Source of the DNA: Mycobacterium sp. ITM-2016-00318
GTDB lineage: Bacteria; Actinomycetota; Actinomycetes; Mycobacteriales; Mycobacteriaceae
DNA length: 64,000 nt
Assembly: GCF_002968285.2 (NCBI RefSeq)
Contig: NZ_CP134400.1
Coordinates: 3,968,001-4,032,000, forward strand
Reading direction: 5' to 3'
Part shown: piece by piece, positions 44,660-54,529 of the stretch
Layout: every line of letters starts with the position of its first letter
How positions within the stretch are numbered: position 1 is the stretch's first letter
Position numbers and translations under genes: made by a program
The notes under the pieces: generated by a model
Seen by the model: the letters and a program-made list of their open reading frames with translations, nothing else
Told to the model about the DNA's origin: nothing
Database searches by the model: none

Positions 44660-45064
44660 GTGGTGTTGGAACAGTTCTTCGAACGGGCCACGCAGGCGTT
44701 CGAGGTGTTGGGCGTCTCATCGATGGTGTTGGGCACCGGCTACGCCATCGGCCTCGCCCTGGTGACATGGCGGCGAACCGACGGCGCACGCGCCTTCAAG
44801 ACGCTGCGCAACGCGATCGGCGGCGCGATACTTCTCGGCCTCGAATTGCTCGTCGCCGCCGACATCGTCAAGACCGTCACGTCCAAGCCGTCGCTGGAAG
44901 ACGCTGCGATCCTCGGGTTGATCGTGCTGATCCGCACGGTGCTGAGCTTCACCATCGAGGTCGAGATCGACGGCGTCGCACCGTGGCGAAAGGCCTTGAG
45001 GTCTGGTCCCGAAGTGCTGGCCAGAACAACGCGCGAGGCGCGACCGCAGCCAAACGAACCCTGA
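44660..45064 (+). CDS. DUF1622 family membrane protein
   Basis: A protein of 134 residues with three predicted membrane segments (LGVSSMVLGTGYAIGLALVTW; AIGGAILLGLELLVAADIV; AAILGLIVLIRTVLSFTIEVE). EVEIDGVAPWRKA at the end is characteristic of DUF1622. The start is GTG at 44660 or 44663. Function is unknown. It is divergent from the hydrolase gene and converges on the GMC remnant. Confidence 0.85.
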   Translation: MVLEQFFERATQAFEVLGVSSMVLGTGYAIGLALVTWRRTDGARAFKTLRNAIGGAILLGLELLVAADIVKTVTSKPSLEDAAILGLIVLIRTVLSFTIEVEIDGVAPWRKALRSGPEVLARTTREARPQPNEP

Positions 45065-45078
45065 CGGACGTTCCTTTT

Positions 45079-46461
45079 TCAGCGGGCCCGGATGAGATCA
45101 GCGGCCTTCTCCCCGATCAGCACGCTCGGGGCGTGGGTGTGACCACGCACGATGGCAGGCATCACCGATGCGTCGGCTACCCGCAGCCCCTCGACGCCGC
45201 GCACCCGCAGCTGCGGATCGACCACGCTCGCCTCATCGCTGCCCATCCGGCAGGTTCCCACCGGGTGATACAGCGTCTGCGAGCACTCGTTGATCGCCCG
45301 CTCGAAGGTCTCGCCGTCGAGCCTCGTCGCACCGACCGGGCGGGCGATTCCGCCGAACAGCCCACTCAATGCGGGCGATTGAGCGATCCGCGCGGTCATC
45401 TGCAATCCCGAGATCAAAGCGGCGCGGTCGGCGCCCGCATCGTCGCTGAGGTACTGCGGATCAATGATCGGCTTGTCCAGCGGATCGGATGACTTCAAGG
45501 TGACGTGGCCACGGCTGCGCGGCTTCACCAGGATCGGCCCCGTCGCCACCGCGTGCCTCTCGTAGGGCTCGCCGATGCCCTCCTCGAAGAACGGCGCGGG
45601 AGCGAATATCAGCTCCAGATCAGGGACTTCGAGCTCCGGCCTGCTGCGGACGAACCCGTATGCCTCGCCGACATTCGATGTGAGCATGCCCCTGCGGCGG
45701 AACAGGTAGTTCAGCAACTGCAGCGGCTTCTCGGCGCCCAACAGCGAATCGCTTGGCACGTCGAAGCCGAGCGGCACCGCGAGGTGGTCCATCATGTTCT
45801 TGCCCACCTCGGGCGCATCGGCCACCACATCGATGCCGTGGCTGGACAGCTGTTCGCGGTCTCCGATACCGGACAGCATCAACAGCTGCGGACTGTTCAC
45901 CGCGCCGCCCGACAGCACCACCTCACGGCGCGCCCGCACGACGCGGCGCTGACCGAGCTGGTTGTACTCGACTCCGACCGCACGCCTGCCCTCGAACAGC
46001 ACCCTGGTGGCCGTGGCCTCGGTCTGCAAGGTCAGGTTCGACCTGCGCAGTGCGGGTTTGAGGTATGCATCCGCCGCACTCCACCGTGCACCCTTGCGCT
46101 GAGTGACGACGGTTTGACAGAACCCTTCGGGCGCATCGCAATTGGGATCTTCGACGTCATAGCCGCATTCGCGCACGGCCGTGAGCCAGGCCGCCGTCGA
46201 GCTCCGCGGGCTGCGTTGCGGCGAGACGACCAGCGGTCCGGCTTCGATCTTCGCGAAGTACTCCGCCACGTGCGCGAAGTCCCACTCCTCGCCTGCGAGG
46301 GCACCCCATTCGTCGTAATCGGCCGCGAAACCACGTACCCACATCATCGCGTTCATCGACGAACAACCGCCGAGCATTTTGCCGCGGGGCCAGTAGATTT
46401 CACGCCCGTCGAGCTGCTTCTGCGGTTCCGTCAAATAATTCCAGTCGACCTCGATCCGCCG
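45079..46461 (-). pseudogene. GMC oxidoreductase, 5'-truncated and internally shortened
   Basis: The body is a GMC flavin oxidoreductase (choline-dehydrogenase-like, Rv1279 relative) with [38 protein letters not shown] and the C-terminal [20 protein letters not shown]. The N-terminal FAD-binding GxGxxG strand and about 70 residues are missing: homology runs back only to [11 protein letters not shown] (near 46452) and meets the end of the MFS gene. The only start is a TTG at 46434. After EYFAKIE another stretch of about 20-25 residues is missing. It cannot bind FAD normally and is probably dead. Confidence 0.8.
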
Positions 46462-46465
46462 GAGT

Positions 46466-48052
46466 TTAAGAGGTGGGGCCGTCCTTCGTAGCGAGTTCTC
46501 CCTCCCGCGCAGGCGACGAGGCTGCGGTCAGGTCCTCGCGTGCGGGAAGCAGGACGGCCACCACGGCCGCTGCGCCGAGCGCGATTCCCGCACACACGAG
46601 GGAGCCGACCTGAAGCCCGTCCAGGAAGGCGCTATCGACGGCGTCGCGAACCGAGGGAATCGAGCCGGCCGACAGTTCCGCGACAACCTGCTGAGCTGCC
46701 GCCATAGAGCGCTCCATCGTGGCGCCCAGTTCATCGGGCAGCGCCGCAATCACGGGATCGGCCGCGAGCCGACTCGAGTACATCGACGCGAACACGCTCC
46801 CGACGATCGCGACCCCCAGCGTGCCGCCGAGTTCGCGCGTGGTGTCGTTGATGGCCGAGCCGACGCCTGCCTTATCCGGCGGCAGGGCACCCATGATCGC
46901 CTCGGTGGCCGGCGCGGTGGTCAGGCCAAGCCCCCCGCCGAGCAGAACCATCTGCGCCGCGATCACCAGGTACGGCGTGGCGGCGTCCACGGTGGACGCC
47001 CATGCAAGTCCCGCGGAGAACATCACAAGACCTCCGCTGACGACAACGGTGGTGCCGATCCGCTCGACGATGCGGGGCCCGAAGCCGCTGCCGACAGCGA
47101 TCGAAACGGCGACCGGGAGCAACCGCACGCCTGTCTCGAATGCGCTGTAGGACTTGATGAATTGGAAATACTGGGTGATTACGAAGATGAAGCCGAACAA
47201 GGTGAGAAAGCCAGCGGTGACCGCGAGGCTACCGCCGGAGAAACGACGGTTGGCGAACACTGATACATCCAGCATCGGATGGGCGCGCTGGCGTTCCCAC
47301 ACCCCGAACACCCCCAGAACGGCCGCGGCCACGGCGAACCCGACGACGGACTTCACGGTGTCCCACCCCCAGTTCGGCGCTTCGATGACGGTGTAGACCA
47401 GGACGGTCACCCCGAGCGAGGAGAGGATCAAACCGCCGACGTCGACCGGAGGGGTGGCCGGGTCGCGGGACGTCGGAACGAAGAGGTATCCGCCGATGAT
47501 CGCCACGGCGACGACAGGAACGTTGACCCAGAAGATCGCACCCCATGCGAAGTGCTCGAGCAGCCAGCCACCGGTGATCGGGCCGACCGCCACACCGACG
47601 CCAACCATCGCGGCCCACAGTCCGATGGCCTTGGCGCGGGCGACGGGATCGCCGAAGATGTTGGTGATGAGGGCCAGCGTTGTGGGGAAGATGACGGCGG
47701 CCCCGACACCCATTGCGGCACGCGCGGCGATCAAACCGTCGGCCGTGCTGGTCTGGGCCGCGACGGCGGACGTGAGAGCGAACATGATCAGGCCGGCCGC
47801 GAGCCATCCGCGTCTGCCGTAGCGATCGCTCAGGCTGCCCGCCGACAGCAGCAAGCCGGCCATGACCAGGGTGTAGGCGTCGACTATCCATTGCAGCTGC
47901 GCGGTGTCGGCGTCGAGCTCCCGCGACAGCGCGGGTATCGCGACGTTGACGATTGTGGCGTCGACGCTGATGACGAAGACGCTCAGGCAGATGACGAGCA
48001 ACGCGGCGGCTGGACGGTTGCGGAAAAGGGGGAAGCGAGGTGACTCAGGCAT
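46466..48052 (-). CDS. MFS drug-efflux transporter, DHA2 (EmrB/QacA) family
   Basis: A drug:H+ antiporter of 528 residues with 14 predicted helices. DHA2 motifs are [14 protein letters not shown] in helix 1, the loop motif [16 protein letters not shown], and the helix-5 antiporter motif [12 protein letters not shown]. The start is the ATG at 48052. It is divergent from an HxlR regulator with a palindromic operator between, so it is a self-contained regulated efflux cassette. Its 3' end abuts the truncated GMC gene, suggesting the cassette replaced that gene's 5' part. Confidence 0.94.
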   Translation of the reverse strand: MPESPRFPLFRNRPAAALLVICLSVFVISVDATIVNVAIPALSRELDADTAQLQWIVDAYTLVMAGLLLSAGSLSDRYGRRGWLAAGLIMFALTSAVAAQTSTADGLIAARAAMGVGAAVIFPTTLALITNIFGDPVARAKAIGLWAAMVGVGVAVGPITGGWLLEHFAWGAIFWVNVPVVAVAIIGGYLFVPTSRDPATPPVDVGGLILSSLGVTVLVYTVIEAPNWGWDTVKSVVGFAVAAAVLGVFGVWERQRAHPMLDVSVFANRRFSGGSLAVTAGFLTLFGFIFVITQYFQFIKSYSAFETGVRLLPVAVSIAVGSGFGPRIVERIGTTVVVSGGLVMFSAGLAWASTVDAATPYLVIAAQMVLLGGGLGLTTAPATEAIMGALPPDKAGVGSAINDTTRELGGTLGVAIVGSVFASMYSSRLAADPVIAALPDELGATMERSMAAAQQVVAELSAGSIPSVRDAVDSAFLDGLQVGSLVCAGIALGAAAVVAVLLPAREDLTAASSPAREGELATKDGPTS

Positions 48053-48087
48053 GCACAAGAAACTAAACCTACTAGACAGATTTTTCA

Positions 48088-48118
48088 AGCAGTTAGACGC
48101 TTTTCGCGTGTAACTGCT
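48088..48118. promoter_or_regulatory. Candidate HxlR operator
   Basis: AGCAGTTA (48088-48095) and TAACTGCT (48111-48118) are a perfect 8-bp inverted repeat with a 15-bp spacer. It lies in the 77-bp gap between the divergent efflux and HxlR genes, 11 bp before the regulator's start codon, as expected for autorepression. Confidence 0.7.
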
Positions 48119-48129
48119 AGAGTGGCGTC

Positions 48130-48798
48130 GTGGCCGCCCGGAAGAGCTACAACCAGAATTGCCCGATCGCACGGGGTGTCGATGTGATCGGCGAACGATG
48201 GACTCTGCTCGTACTGCGCGAGCTGATCGGCGGTGCGCGCCGGTACAGCGACCTGCGCGCTGCGCTGCCTGGAATCGCCACCAACCTGCTTGCCGACCGA
48301 CTCCGTGAACTGGAAGACGCAGGTCTGGTGGACCGCACCGAACTGCCCGCGCCGATCGCGCGCACCGTGTACACACTGAGTCAGACCGGATGGCGCAAAG
48401 TTCCGCCCGTCATTCAGGCAGTGGCCAGATTCGGCCTCGACCTCGTCGTCCAGGATGACAGTGCGCTGACACCGTTGAACGGCTTCCTCGCAGGCATCCT
48501 GTTGGCGTTCGACCCTGCTCGCGCCGACGCGTTGGACGCGACCTACCGCGTCGATATCGACGGTCGCCGTTTCGATTTCGCGGTCAAGAACGGAACTCTC
48601 AGCGCTGGCAATACCGAACCCGCGGTCACAGTGACGGCTGCAGCGCGCGATGTGATCACAGCCCGCATCGGATCGACTGCCGCACAACGCAAAGCGGCAT
48701 TGCGACGGTTGACGTTCGTCGGTGACGGCGGCGACGTTGCTGCGATGCGAACCGCTTTTCACCTTGCGGGCGACCCGCAGCTCGCTGTCAGCGGCTAA
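48130..48798 (+). CDS. HxlR-family regulator with SCP2-like C-terminal domain
   Basis: A protein of 222 residues from a GTG. Residues 1-110 are the HxlR winged helix (NCPIARGVDVIGERWTLLVLREL; LPGIATNLLADRLRELEDAGLV). Residues about 115-222 look like an SCP2/sterol-carrier-like domain (FDFAVKNGTLSAGN), a common addition in actinobacterial HxlR proteins that may bind a hydrophobic effector. It is divergent from the efflux gene it probably represses. Confidence 0.92.
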   Translation: MAARKSYNQNCPIARGVDVIGERWTLLVLRELIGGARRYSDLRAALPGIATNLLADRLRELEDAGLVDRTELPAPIARTVYTLSQTGWRKVPPVIQAVARFGLDLVVQDDSALTPLNGFLAGILLAFDPARADALDATYRVDIDGRRFDFAVKNGTLSAGNTEPAVTVTAAARDVITARIGSTAAQRKAALRRLTFVGDGGDVAAMRTAFHLAGDPQLAVSG

Positions 48799-51422
48799 GC
48801 GGACAGTTCGATGTGGTGGGCGGCACCGACGCTCTCGTATCGCTGCGGACTGCAGGTGAGCACGATGACCTGGCCGTCGCCACCGACGGCGTCGAACACC
48901 GCGCCCATCTTGACCAATCGCGCCGCGTCGGTGAAGCCGAGCGCATCGTCGATGACGACGGGGACGCTGTCCTCCTTGGCCACCAGCGCCGCGCCGGCCA
49001 GCCTCGCGACGATGCCCAGCTGCTCCTTGGCACCGCCGGACAACGACTCGTAGGGAACCGTGCGCCCGGACAGCGTGCGGCTGCAGATTCGCAGCTGGCT
49101 GTCGATCTCGACTTCGAACGTCTCTCCGAAGACGATGCGGCCCAGCCGCTCGACCTGGCCACGGAACGGATCGACATAGCGCAACCGGGTGGCGTCCCGG
49201 TGCCGAGCCATCACCGACCGGAGCAGCTCGGCAGCCCTGGCCCGCCGGTGCACCCGCAGGTACTCGGCCTCGGCGTGCTCGCGCTCGGTTTCGGCGGCGT
49301 CGAGCCGGCACTTGCGTCCCTCGGTGCCGTACACCTTCAACTGCGCCGTCACCAGGCGAAGGGCATCGGAGGTCCCGTCATGACGGTCCCTCAACGCATC
49401 GACGTGCCGCATCACCTCATCGAGCGCGGCGGCGACGGCGCTGGGAGCGCAGCGCGCCAGCTCGCCATCCAGATCGGCGACGAGCCCGGTGGCGCGCCGC
49501 GCCTTCTCCTTGTCGGCTTCGGCCTTGACGAGAAGTTCGTCGTCGGTCACGGTGGCGCGCTGTTGGGCGAGGCGATCCCGCCCCACCGTCAGCTCGGCGA
49601 GGCACGCGGTCAGCTTTTCCTGGGCGACGCTGGCCTGTGTCGCCCTCTCCCCGAGGCGTTTCACAGCGACCTCGGCGACCTTGCGGTGCGTCTCGCATTC
49701 CGCGATGGCCTTCTCCTGCGCGGCGGTCGCTTCGGTGAGTTCGGTACGAGCACTTGCCGAGTCCGCCGAGCCGGTCGCCTCGGCGGTGTTCGGGTTTGCA
49801 GTGTCGGACAGTTCGGCGAGTCGAACACGAAGCGCGTCGACCTCGTCCTCGCCGAGCAGGCCGTTGACGGTCGCAGTCGACCTGTCGCGACCGGCCACCA
49901 GCTCCCGACGCCGCTGATCCAGGACACGCGCGCTCGCGACATCGCCGACCTTGGCGGCCGACAAGGCGTGCGCGAGAACCCGTTGTGCGGCATCGAGTTC
50001 GTCTTGCGTATCGGAGGCGGGGGCGCCGGGAACGATCCGCGCGGTCAACACGCCCGGCACATCGATCTCGGTGGCCGTGGTGGCGTTCGTCGACCATTCG
50101 CCGCCCGCTGTGAGCCGGACGAATTCGCCGCCCACCAGAAGCTCGATATCGCGCGCGGCGGTGAGCTCGATGTGCGCCGATACCAACTCGGCCTGACCCG
50201 CCGCGCGTTCCACGGCGGAAGCGGCCGTTTCGATGTCGCGCATCAGGGCATCGGTGAGCGCGATCGGCGCGAGTTCACGCTCCGCGTCCCCGAGCTCGGC
50301 GAGCGCCGCGTCGATTCTGGCCAGCCTGCCCGAAAGCCGTTGCGCCTCATCTCGATCCGACTGCCGGTCGAGGGCGCGGCGGGCCGCCTCCACGCGGACC
50401 TGGCTGCTCTGTACCGCAACGCGCGCCTCGTCGGCGGCCGCCTCCGCCGCCTCCTGCACTTCGCGGGCGGTGAGCTCGTCCTCGTGCGCCCGCGCGGCGG
50501 CCTTCTCCAACTCGGCGACCGCACCGGCCCGATCCGTGACGTCGGCCGCCAGCCTGCGCCGCTCGGTCAGCGCCGAGAGCGACGCCTCGAGCGTGGCATC
50601 AGCGGCGGTTGCGACCACCTCGGCCTGTTTGAGCTGCTCGCGCAGAACGGCCACCTCTTCTGCCGCGGTGCGCGCGGTCGCCAGCCGTTTGGCCGCTTCG
50701 GCGCACTCGCCGGAGAGCCGCTCGAGTTCGGCGGCGAGAGTCGCGTGAGTGCGTACGGCATTGTCGACCTCGGCGACCGCGGCCGCACACCGGGCCACCT
50801 CGTCGTCGGCGTCGCGCATGCGCTTGTTTGCGGCGGCCCACTCGCCGGTCGGCCTGCCGGTGGGCGTGAAGTACCGGAGGTACTCGGCGTCGATACGGTC
50901 GATCAGTAGCGGCTCGGCGCCCGACAACTGCACGGCCTCACCCGCAGCGACGTCGAGCGCTCGAGAGAGCGCATCGCACCCCGAGAGGTCCACCGCCGCC
51001 GTCGACGTGGACTGCAGCACCCGTTGCGCCCGCCAGAGCTGTACGTCGACGGTCTCGTCGAGGATCGCCCGCACCCGGTCGTGAGCCTCGTCGCCGGTGA
51101 GCTGCTCGCGACGTGGCGCCAGCACCGTCAGAGCGGTCTCGGCCCGCTTGTGGAAACGCTTGCGATAGACGAACCGGTAAGGGCCCGTGCTGATCTCGGC
51201 GGTGATCTCGGCGCCGACGTCGGCGTGCGTCGGCTTGACCTGTTTGACTTCCTTCTTCGTCGACCGGTCCTTGGACTCCAGCAGCAGGTCGAGAGCCTCG
51301 ATCATCGACGACTTGCCGATCTCGTTGGCGCCGCAGACGACGACCACGCCGTTGTCGGGAAACTCGATCTCGCGATGAGTGATGCCGCGGTAGTTGGTGA
51401 GCACCAACCTGTGTAACTTCAC
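48795..51422 (-). CDS. SMC/Rad50-like AAA ATPase (Rv1278 type)
   Basis: An ATPase of 875 residues. N-terminal Walker A is VVVCGANEIGKSSMIEAL (about residues 29-46), followed by a long coiled coil. The C-terminal part has the ABC signature LSGGAKEQLGIVARLAGAAL and Walker B VPVVIDDALGFTD. I see no CxxC, so the Rad50 zinc hook is absent. The ATG overlaps the stop of the Mre11-like gene (ATGA). By context it is the ATPase of an SbcCD/Mre11-Rad50-like complex acting on DNA ends, but the missing hook makes the assembly non-standard. Confidence 0.9.
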   Translation of the reverse strand: MKLHRLVLTNYRGITHREIEFPDNGVVVVCGANEIGKSSMIEALDLLLESKDRSTKKEVKQVKPTHADVGAEITAEISTGPYRFVYRKRFHKRAETALTVLAPRREQLTGDEAHDRVRAILDETVDVQLWRAQRVLQSTSTAAVDLSGCDALSRALDVAAGEAVQLSGAEPLLIDRIDAEYLRYFTPTGRPTGEWAAANKRMRDADDEVARCAAAVAEVDNAVRTHATLAAELERLSGECAEAAKRLATARTAAEEVAVLREQLKQAEVVATAADATLEASLSALTERRRLAADVTDRAGAVAELEKAAARAHEDELTAREVQEAAEAAADEARVAVQSSQVRVEAARRALDRQSDRDEAQRLSGRLARIDAALAELGDAERELAPIALTDALMRDIETAASAVERAAGQAELVSAHIELTAARDIELLVGGEFVRLTAGGEWSTNATTATEIDVPGVLTARIVPGAPASDTQDELDAAQRVLAHALSAAKVGDVASARVLDQRRRELVAGRDRSTATVNGLLGEDEVDALRVRLAELSDTANPNTAEATGSADSASARTELTEATAAQEKAIAECETHRKVAEVAVKRLGERATQASVAQEKLTACLAELTVGRDRLAQQRATVTDDELLVKAEADKEKARRATGLVADLDGELARCAPSAVAAALDEVMRHVDALRDRHDGTSDALRLVTAQLKVYGTEGRKCRLDAAETEREHAEAEYLRVHRRARAAELLRSVMARHRDATRLRYVDPFRGQVERLGRIVFGETFEVEIDSQLRICSRTLSGRTVPYESLSGGAKEQLGIVARLAGAALVAKEDSVPVVIDDALGFTDAARLVKMGAVFDAVGGDGQVIVLTCSPQRYESVGAAHHIELSA

Positions 51423-52576
51423 GCGATCCCCCTGTCGCCCTTGTCGACCAACCGCAGGAGCAGAGACAAGGCGGTCCTTGCATCGTCGGCGTCGTCACCG
51501 TCGGAACGGGCCGTGGCAACCAGTTCGTCGACAGCGGCGGCGGCGAACCCGCCGATACCGAGGTCGTCGAACTCTCCGTCGGCGGGAATGACCGCGATCT
51601 CGGACCGCCGTTCCCACAGCCCGAGCGCCGCGAACACCCGCGCGTACTTGTCGAGGCAGGCGTCCAGTGCGGCCTTGTCGGTGACGGTCAGCGATCCGGT
51701 GAGCGCCAACCGAATGACGGTGCGTTCTTTGTCGGACAGCAGGTCGAGGTTGATGTCGAGATCGGCGATGTCGCGACTGGTGTCAACGCCGTGGTGCAGC
51801 GTCACGAAGCGCCAGCGACCCACTTGGCGCGGCTCGACGTTCACCGCCCTGCTGTTGTCGGTCTCATCCAGATCGACCACGAGCACGTGGCCGGGATCGG
51901 GTTCGATGTCGTCGTAGTTGGTGACCTCGGGCGAGCCGGAGTACCAGATCCGGCCGGACGCGCCGACCTGCATGCGAGAGTGCTTGTCGCCCAAGGCCAC
52001 ATAGTGCACCGCGCCGCGGGCGATCGCCGCCTCCACCTCCTCGAGCTGTATCAGCGAAGGCCGGTCCTTGTCCGGGACGAAGATGTCCACCGCGCCGTGA
52101 CCCACCACGATGCGGGTCGTCCCGTCGGCGGGTAGATCGTCGATGACCCGCGCGACGAGGTCGGTGGTGGGCGCCTTCGACGTCCATGGTGCGGCGACGA
52201 TCTCCAACCCCGGCCGTACCTCGTGAACACCGGCGCCGTCGAGAACCCTGACGTTGTCCGGACATTCGGCGGTGAACAGGGCGCTGGTGTACACCGACGA
52301 CGCGTCGAGCGGATCGTGATTGCCCGGCAGCAGATAAACCGGAACGCCGACTGCCCGCATCGCCTCGAGCGACTGGCTGACCACGCGTGGCATCAGCTGG
52401 TTGTGCTCGAACACGTCGCCCGCCACCACAACGAACTCCGCCCCTGTCTCATCGGCCAGGGCGCCAAGCCCCGCCACCGCGTCGCGTCGCGCAGCCGAAT
52501 ACCGGGCCTGGGCCTCACCGTTGAGGAAGTACCGGGTCATTCCGAGCTGCCAGTCGGCGGTGTGCACGAATCGCAT
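51419..52576 (-). CDS. Mre11/SbcD-like metallophosphoesterase (Rv1277 type)
   Basis: A protein of 385 residues with a calcineurin-like nuclease core: HTADWQLG, VVAGDVFEHNQL, LPGNHDPLD, VVGHGAVD and VALGDKHSRM. Two family positions are altered: DxH is DWQ, and GHxH is GDKH. The C-terminal 130 residues are a capping region. GAAGGAGGG before the ATG at 52576 fixes the start. It is translationally coupled to the SMC-like ATPase. It is a putative DNA exo/endonuclease, but the altered motif may change metal use or activity. Confidence 0.9.
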   Translation of the reverse strand: MRFVHTADWQLGMTRYFLNGEAQARYSAARRDAVAGLGALADETGAEFVVVAGDVFEHNQLMPRVVSQSLEAMRAVGVPVYLLPGNHDPLDASSVYTSALFTAECPDNVRVLDGAGVHEVRPGLEIVAAPWTSKAPTTDLVARVIDDLPADGTTRIVVGHGAVDIFVPDKDRPSLIQLEEVEAAIARGAVHYVALGDKHSRMQVGASGRIWYSGSPEVTNYDDIEPDPGHVLVVDLDETDNSRAVNVEPRQVGRWRFVTLHHGVDTSRDIADLDINLDLLSDKERTVIRLALTGSLTVTDKAALDACLDKYARVFAALGLWERRSEIAVIPADGEFDDLGIGGFAAAAVDELVATARSDGDDADDARTALSLLLRLVDKGDRGIA

Positions 52577-52796
52577 TTCGACCCTCCTTCCTTGCCATGT
52601 TTGCCAGGTGTGGCGAGTGTAGGACCGGTCGCCGACAAGTCGTCGGACCTCGTCCGGCATGTGGGCCCCCAAACCACGTCGGGTCGGCCCGCGTCGTGCC
52701 GCGATCGGTGAGTCGCGCAGACGCTCTGCAGTATCGGCAGCGGGGTTCACCGCCGAACGCTACTTCGCCGGTCTTCGCTGCCCTAGCGTGGGAGCG

Positions 52797-53303
52797 GTGA
52801 CGAACCAATTCCGGACGCTGCTGCTGATGCGGCACGCCAAGTCGGACTATCCCACCGGCGTGCCCGACCATCAGCGTCCACTGGCGCCGCGTGGACAACG
52901 GGAGGCAGGCCTGGCCGGAGACTGGTTACGCGCGCACACGCCGTCGGTCGATGCGGTGCTGTGCTCCACCGCAACCCGCACCCGCGAGACGCTGGCCCGG
53001 ACCAGGATAGAAGCGCCCGTCAGCTACACCGACCGGTTGTACGACGCGACGACGGGCGCGGTGATCGGCGAGATCAACGGCGTCGACTCCGACGTGGCGA
53101 CGCTGTTGGTGATTGGCCACGAGCCCGCGATGTCATCGGTGGCGCTCGGCCTCGCAACTGGAGACGGCAGCAACAAGACTGCGGCCGATCACATCTCGAC
53201 GAAGTTCCCGACCTCGGCCATCGCGGTGTTGCGGACCGCGGAGCCGTGGGAGGCGCTGACGCTCAGCAGCGCCGCGCTGGTCACCTTCCACGTGCCGCGT
53301 TAG
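52797..53303 (+). CDS. Phosphohistidine phosphatase SixA-like (Rv1276c type)
   Basis: A histidine phosphatase of 168 residues. The catalytic RHG-type motif is LLMRHAKSDYP with the nucleophile His; a second Arg is in RTRETLARTR and the other His in VIGHEPAM. It removes phosphate from phosphohistidine or small phosphoesters. The start is the GTG at 52797. The 3' end overlaps the lprC gene by 4 bp in convergent orientation. Confidence 0.9.
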   Translation: MTNQFRTLLLMRHAKSDYPTGVPDHQRPLAPRGQREAGLAGDWLRAHTPSVDAVLCSTATRTRETLARTRIEAPVSYTDRLYDATTGAVIGEINGVDSDVATLLVIGHEPAMSSVALGLATGDGSNKTAADHISTKFPTSAIAVLRTAEPWEALTLSSAALVTFHVPR

Positions 53304-53857
53304 GAGCTGGTGGCCAGCGTCAGCTCCATCAGTTTGATCGCCATCCCGCAGGCGTCGATGCCCGGCTGCTGCGGATTGACCCACCAACCGACCACACCGC
53401 CCGCATCGCTGGCGACACCGCACGCCCCGTTGGGGTCGTTGGGACGCATGACGATCGACGGAACGCCGGCGATCGCGCGGCTCTCCACCTTGTACTCGAG
53501 TTGATCGGCGGTCTTTCGTTCGTTGTCCAGGCTGCCCTGCTCGAACCAGAAGCGGGTGATGTCGACGAGCCCGGCCGGGTTGGCGGCCTGCCAACGGCAC
53601 ACCGCTCCGACGAACGTGCTCTGGATGTCCAGCGGATCGGCTCCGACGGTCTTGGCCAGGATGTCCTCGGTGAGGACGTCGCACTCTTTGAGCAGGTTCG
53701 GATACTGCTTCTCGGAGTTGTCGTTGCGTGGCACATCACCGGATCCGGCCTTGGCCGCCGTGCCTTCGACGGTCCGCGAGCAGCCCACCGACATCGTCAC
53801 CGCCGCCAACACGGCGACGATTGCCGCACCGACCCGGTGTACAGAACCGCCGGTCAT
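53300..53857 (-). CDS. lprC: DUF3558 lipoprotein
   Basis: A cell-envelope lipoprotein of 185 residues. The signal peptide (VGAAIVAVLAAVTMSVGCS) ends in a lipobox with Cys26. The mature DUF3558 domain includes KECDVLTEDILAKTVG, CRWQA and a C-terminal ACGMAIKLMELTL; four Cys are placed as in the family. Its position next to lprB and sixA matches M. tuberculosis Rv1275. The ATG overlaps the lprB stop by 4 bp. Function is unknown. Confidence 0.88.
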   Translation of the reverse strand: MTGGSVHRVGAAIVAVLAAVTMSVGCSRTVEGTAAKAGSGDVPRNDNSEKQYPNLLKECDVLTEDILAKTVGADPLDIQSTFVGAVCRWQAANPAGLVDITRFWFEQGSLDNERKTADQLEYKVESRAIAGVPSIVMRPNDPNGACGVASDAGGVVGWWVNPQQPGIDACGMAIKLMELTLATSS

Positions 53858-54414
53858 TTCGCGTTCACAATCGTCTGACGGGTCAACTCCTTGGCGATGT
53901 CACAAGGATCGGGGAACGGCTTCTCCGCGAAGCTGATCGACCACTCGATGAAGTCGTCGTCGTACTGGATGCCGATCTCGCACAGGTTGTTGCCGAGCGT
54001 CGGGTCCTCGCCGACCGCGATGAAGCCGTCGTGACCCTCGATGTTGATGTCCTCGACGCTGGCGCGCGACAGTTCCTCGGTCTTGCGTTCGCGTCCGATC
54101 GGGCTGCCGCGATACAGGGTGATCGAGAAGTGCGGGCCGAGGATGCCGCCTCCGGCCAGCCACTGGCATCCGACGGAGTTCTTGGCCGTGTTGACCAGTC
54201 CGGACACTCGGGTCTGCTCGGCCATCGTCTCGTCGGTGACGCCGCCGCACTGAGGGAAGAACGGCCCGTGCTTGATGCCCTGTGCGGTCGGCGGGGCCGA
54301 CGGGTCGTCGGTCGACGTCGAATCGGAGCCCGAGGAACACGCCGCCAACACCGGAATCAGGACGACCATGGCGACGGCCAGCCGTTTCAGGTTGCTGGGG
54401 ATCACAGCGCACAC
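53854..54414 (-). CDS. lprB: DUF3558 lipoprotein
   Basis: A lipoprotein of 186 residues, paralogous to the next gene. The signal peptide (LAVAMVVLIPVLAACSSG) has lipobox LAAC. The mature DUF3558 part has PQCGGVTDETMAE, GCQWLAGGG, LCEIGIQYDD and DPCDIAKELTRQ. The start is GTG at 54414; a start at the Met near AVAM is unlikely. It is coupled to lprC and divergent from the ABC exporter genes. Confidence 0.88.
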   Translation of the reverse strand: MCAVIPSNLKRLAVAMVVLIPVLAACSSGSDSTSTDDPSAPPTAQGIKHGPFFPQCGGVTDETMAEQTRVSGLVNTAKNSVGCQWLAGGGILGPHFSITLYRGSPIGRERKTEELSRASVEDINIEGHDGFIAVGEDPTLGNNLCEIGIQYDDDFIEWSISFAEKPFPDPCDIAKELTRQTIVNAK

Positions 54415-54529
54415 TGTAGCGGCAGCCGCCCAAGGCGAACCTGAGAGACACGCTGACCTGCTCTTTCATTGCGTGAAACGGGCGTCGGTCAATCCGCTGT
54501 CCTACAGGTCGGTATGCGAAAGTAGCGAG

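Noticed and set aside
43549..45492. 647-codon plus-strand frame
   Set aside because: It runs antisense to the hydrolase and GMC remnant, is rich in Arg/Gly/Val and has no domain.
48813..50909. 698-codon plus-strand frame opposite the SMC-like gene
   Set aside because: It is a mirror frame of a GC-rich coiled-coil gene, without a ribosome site or recognisable motif.
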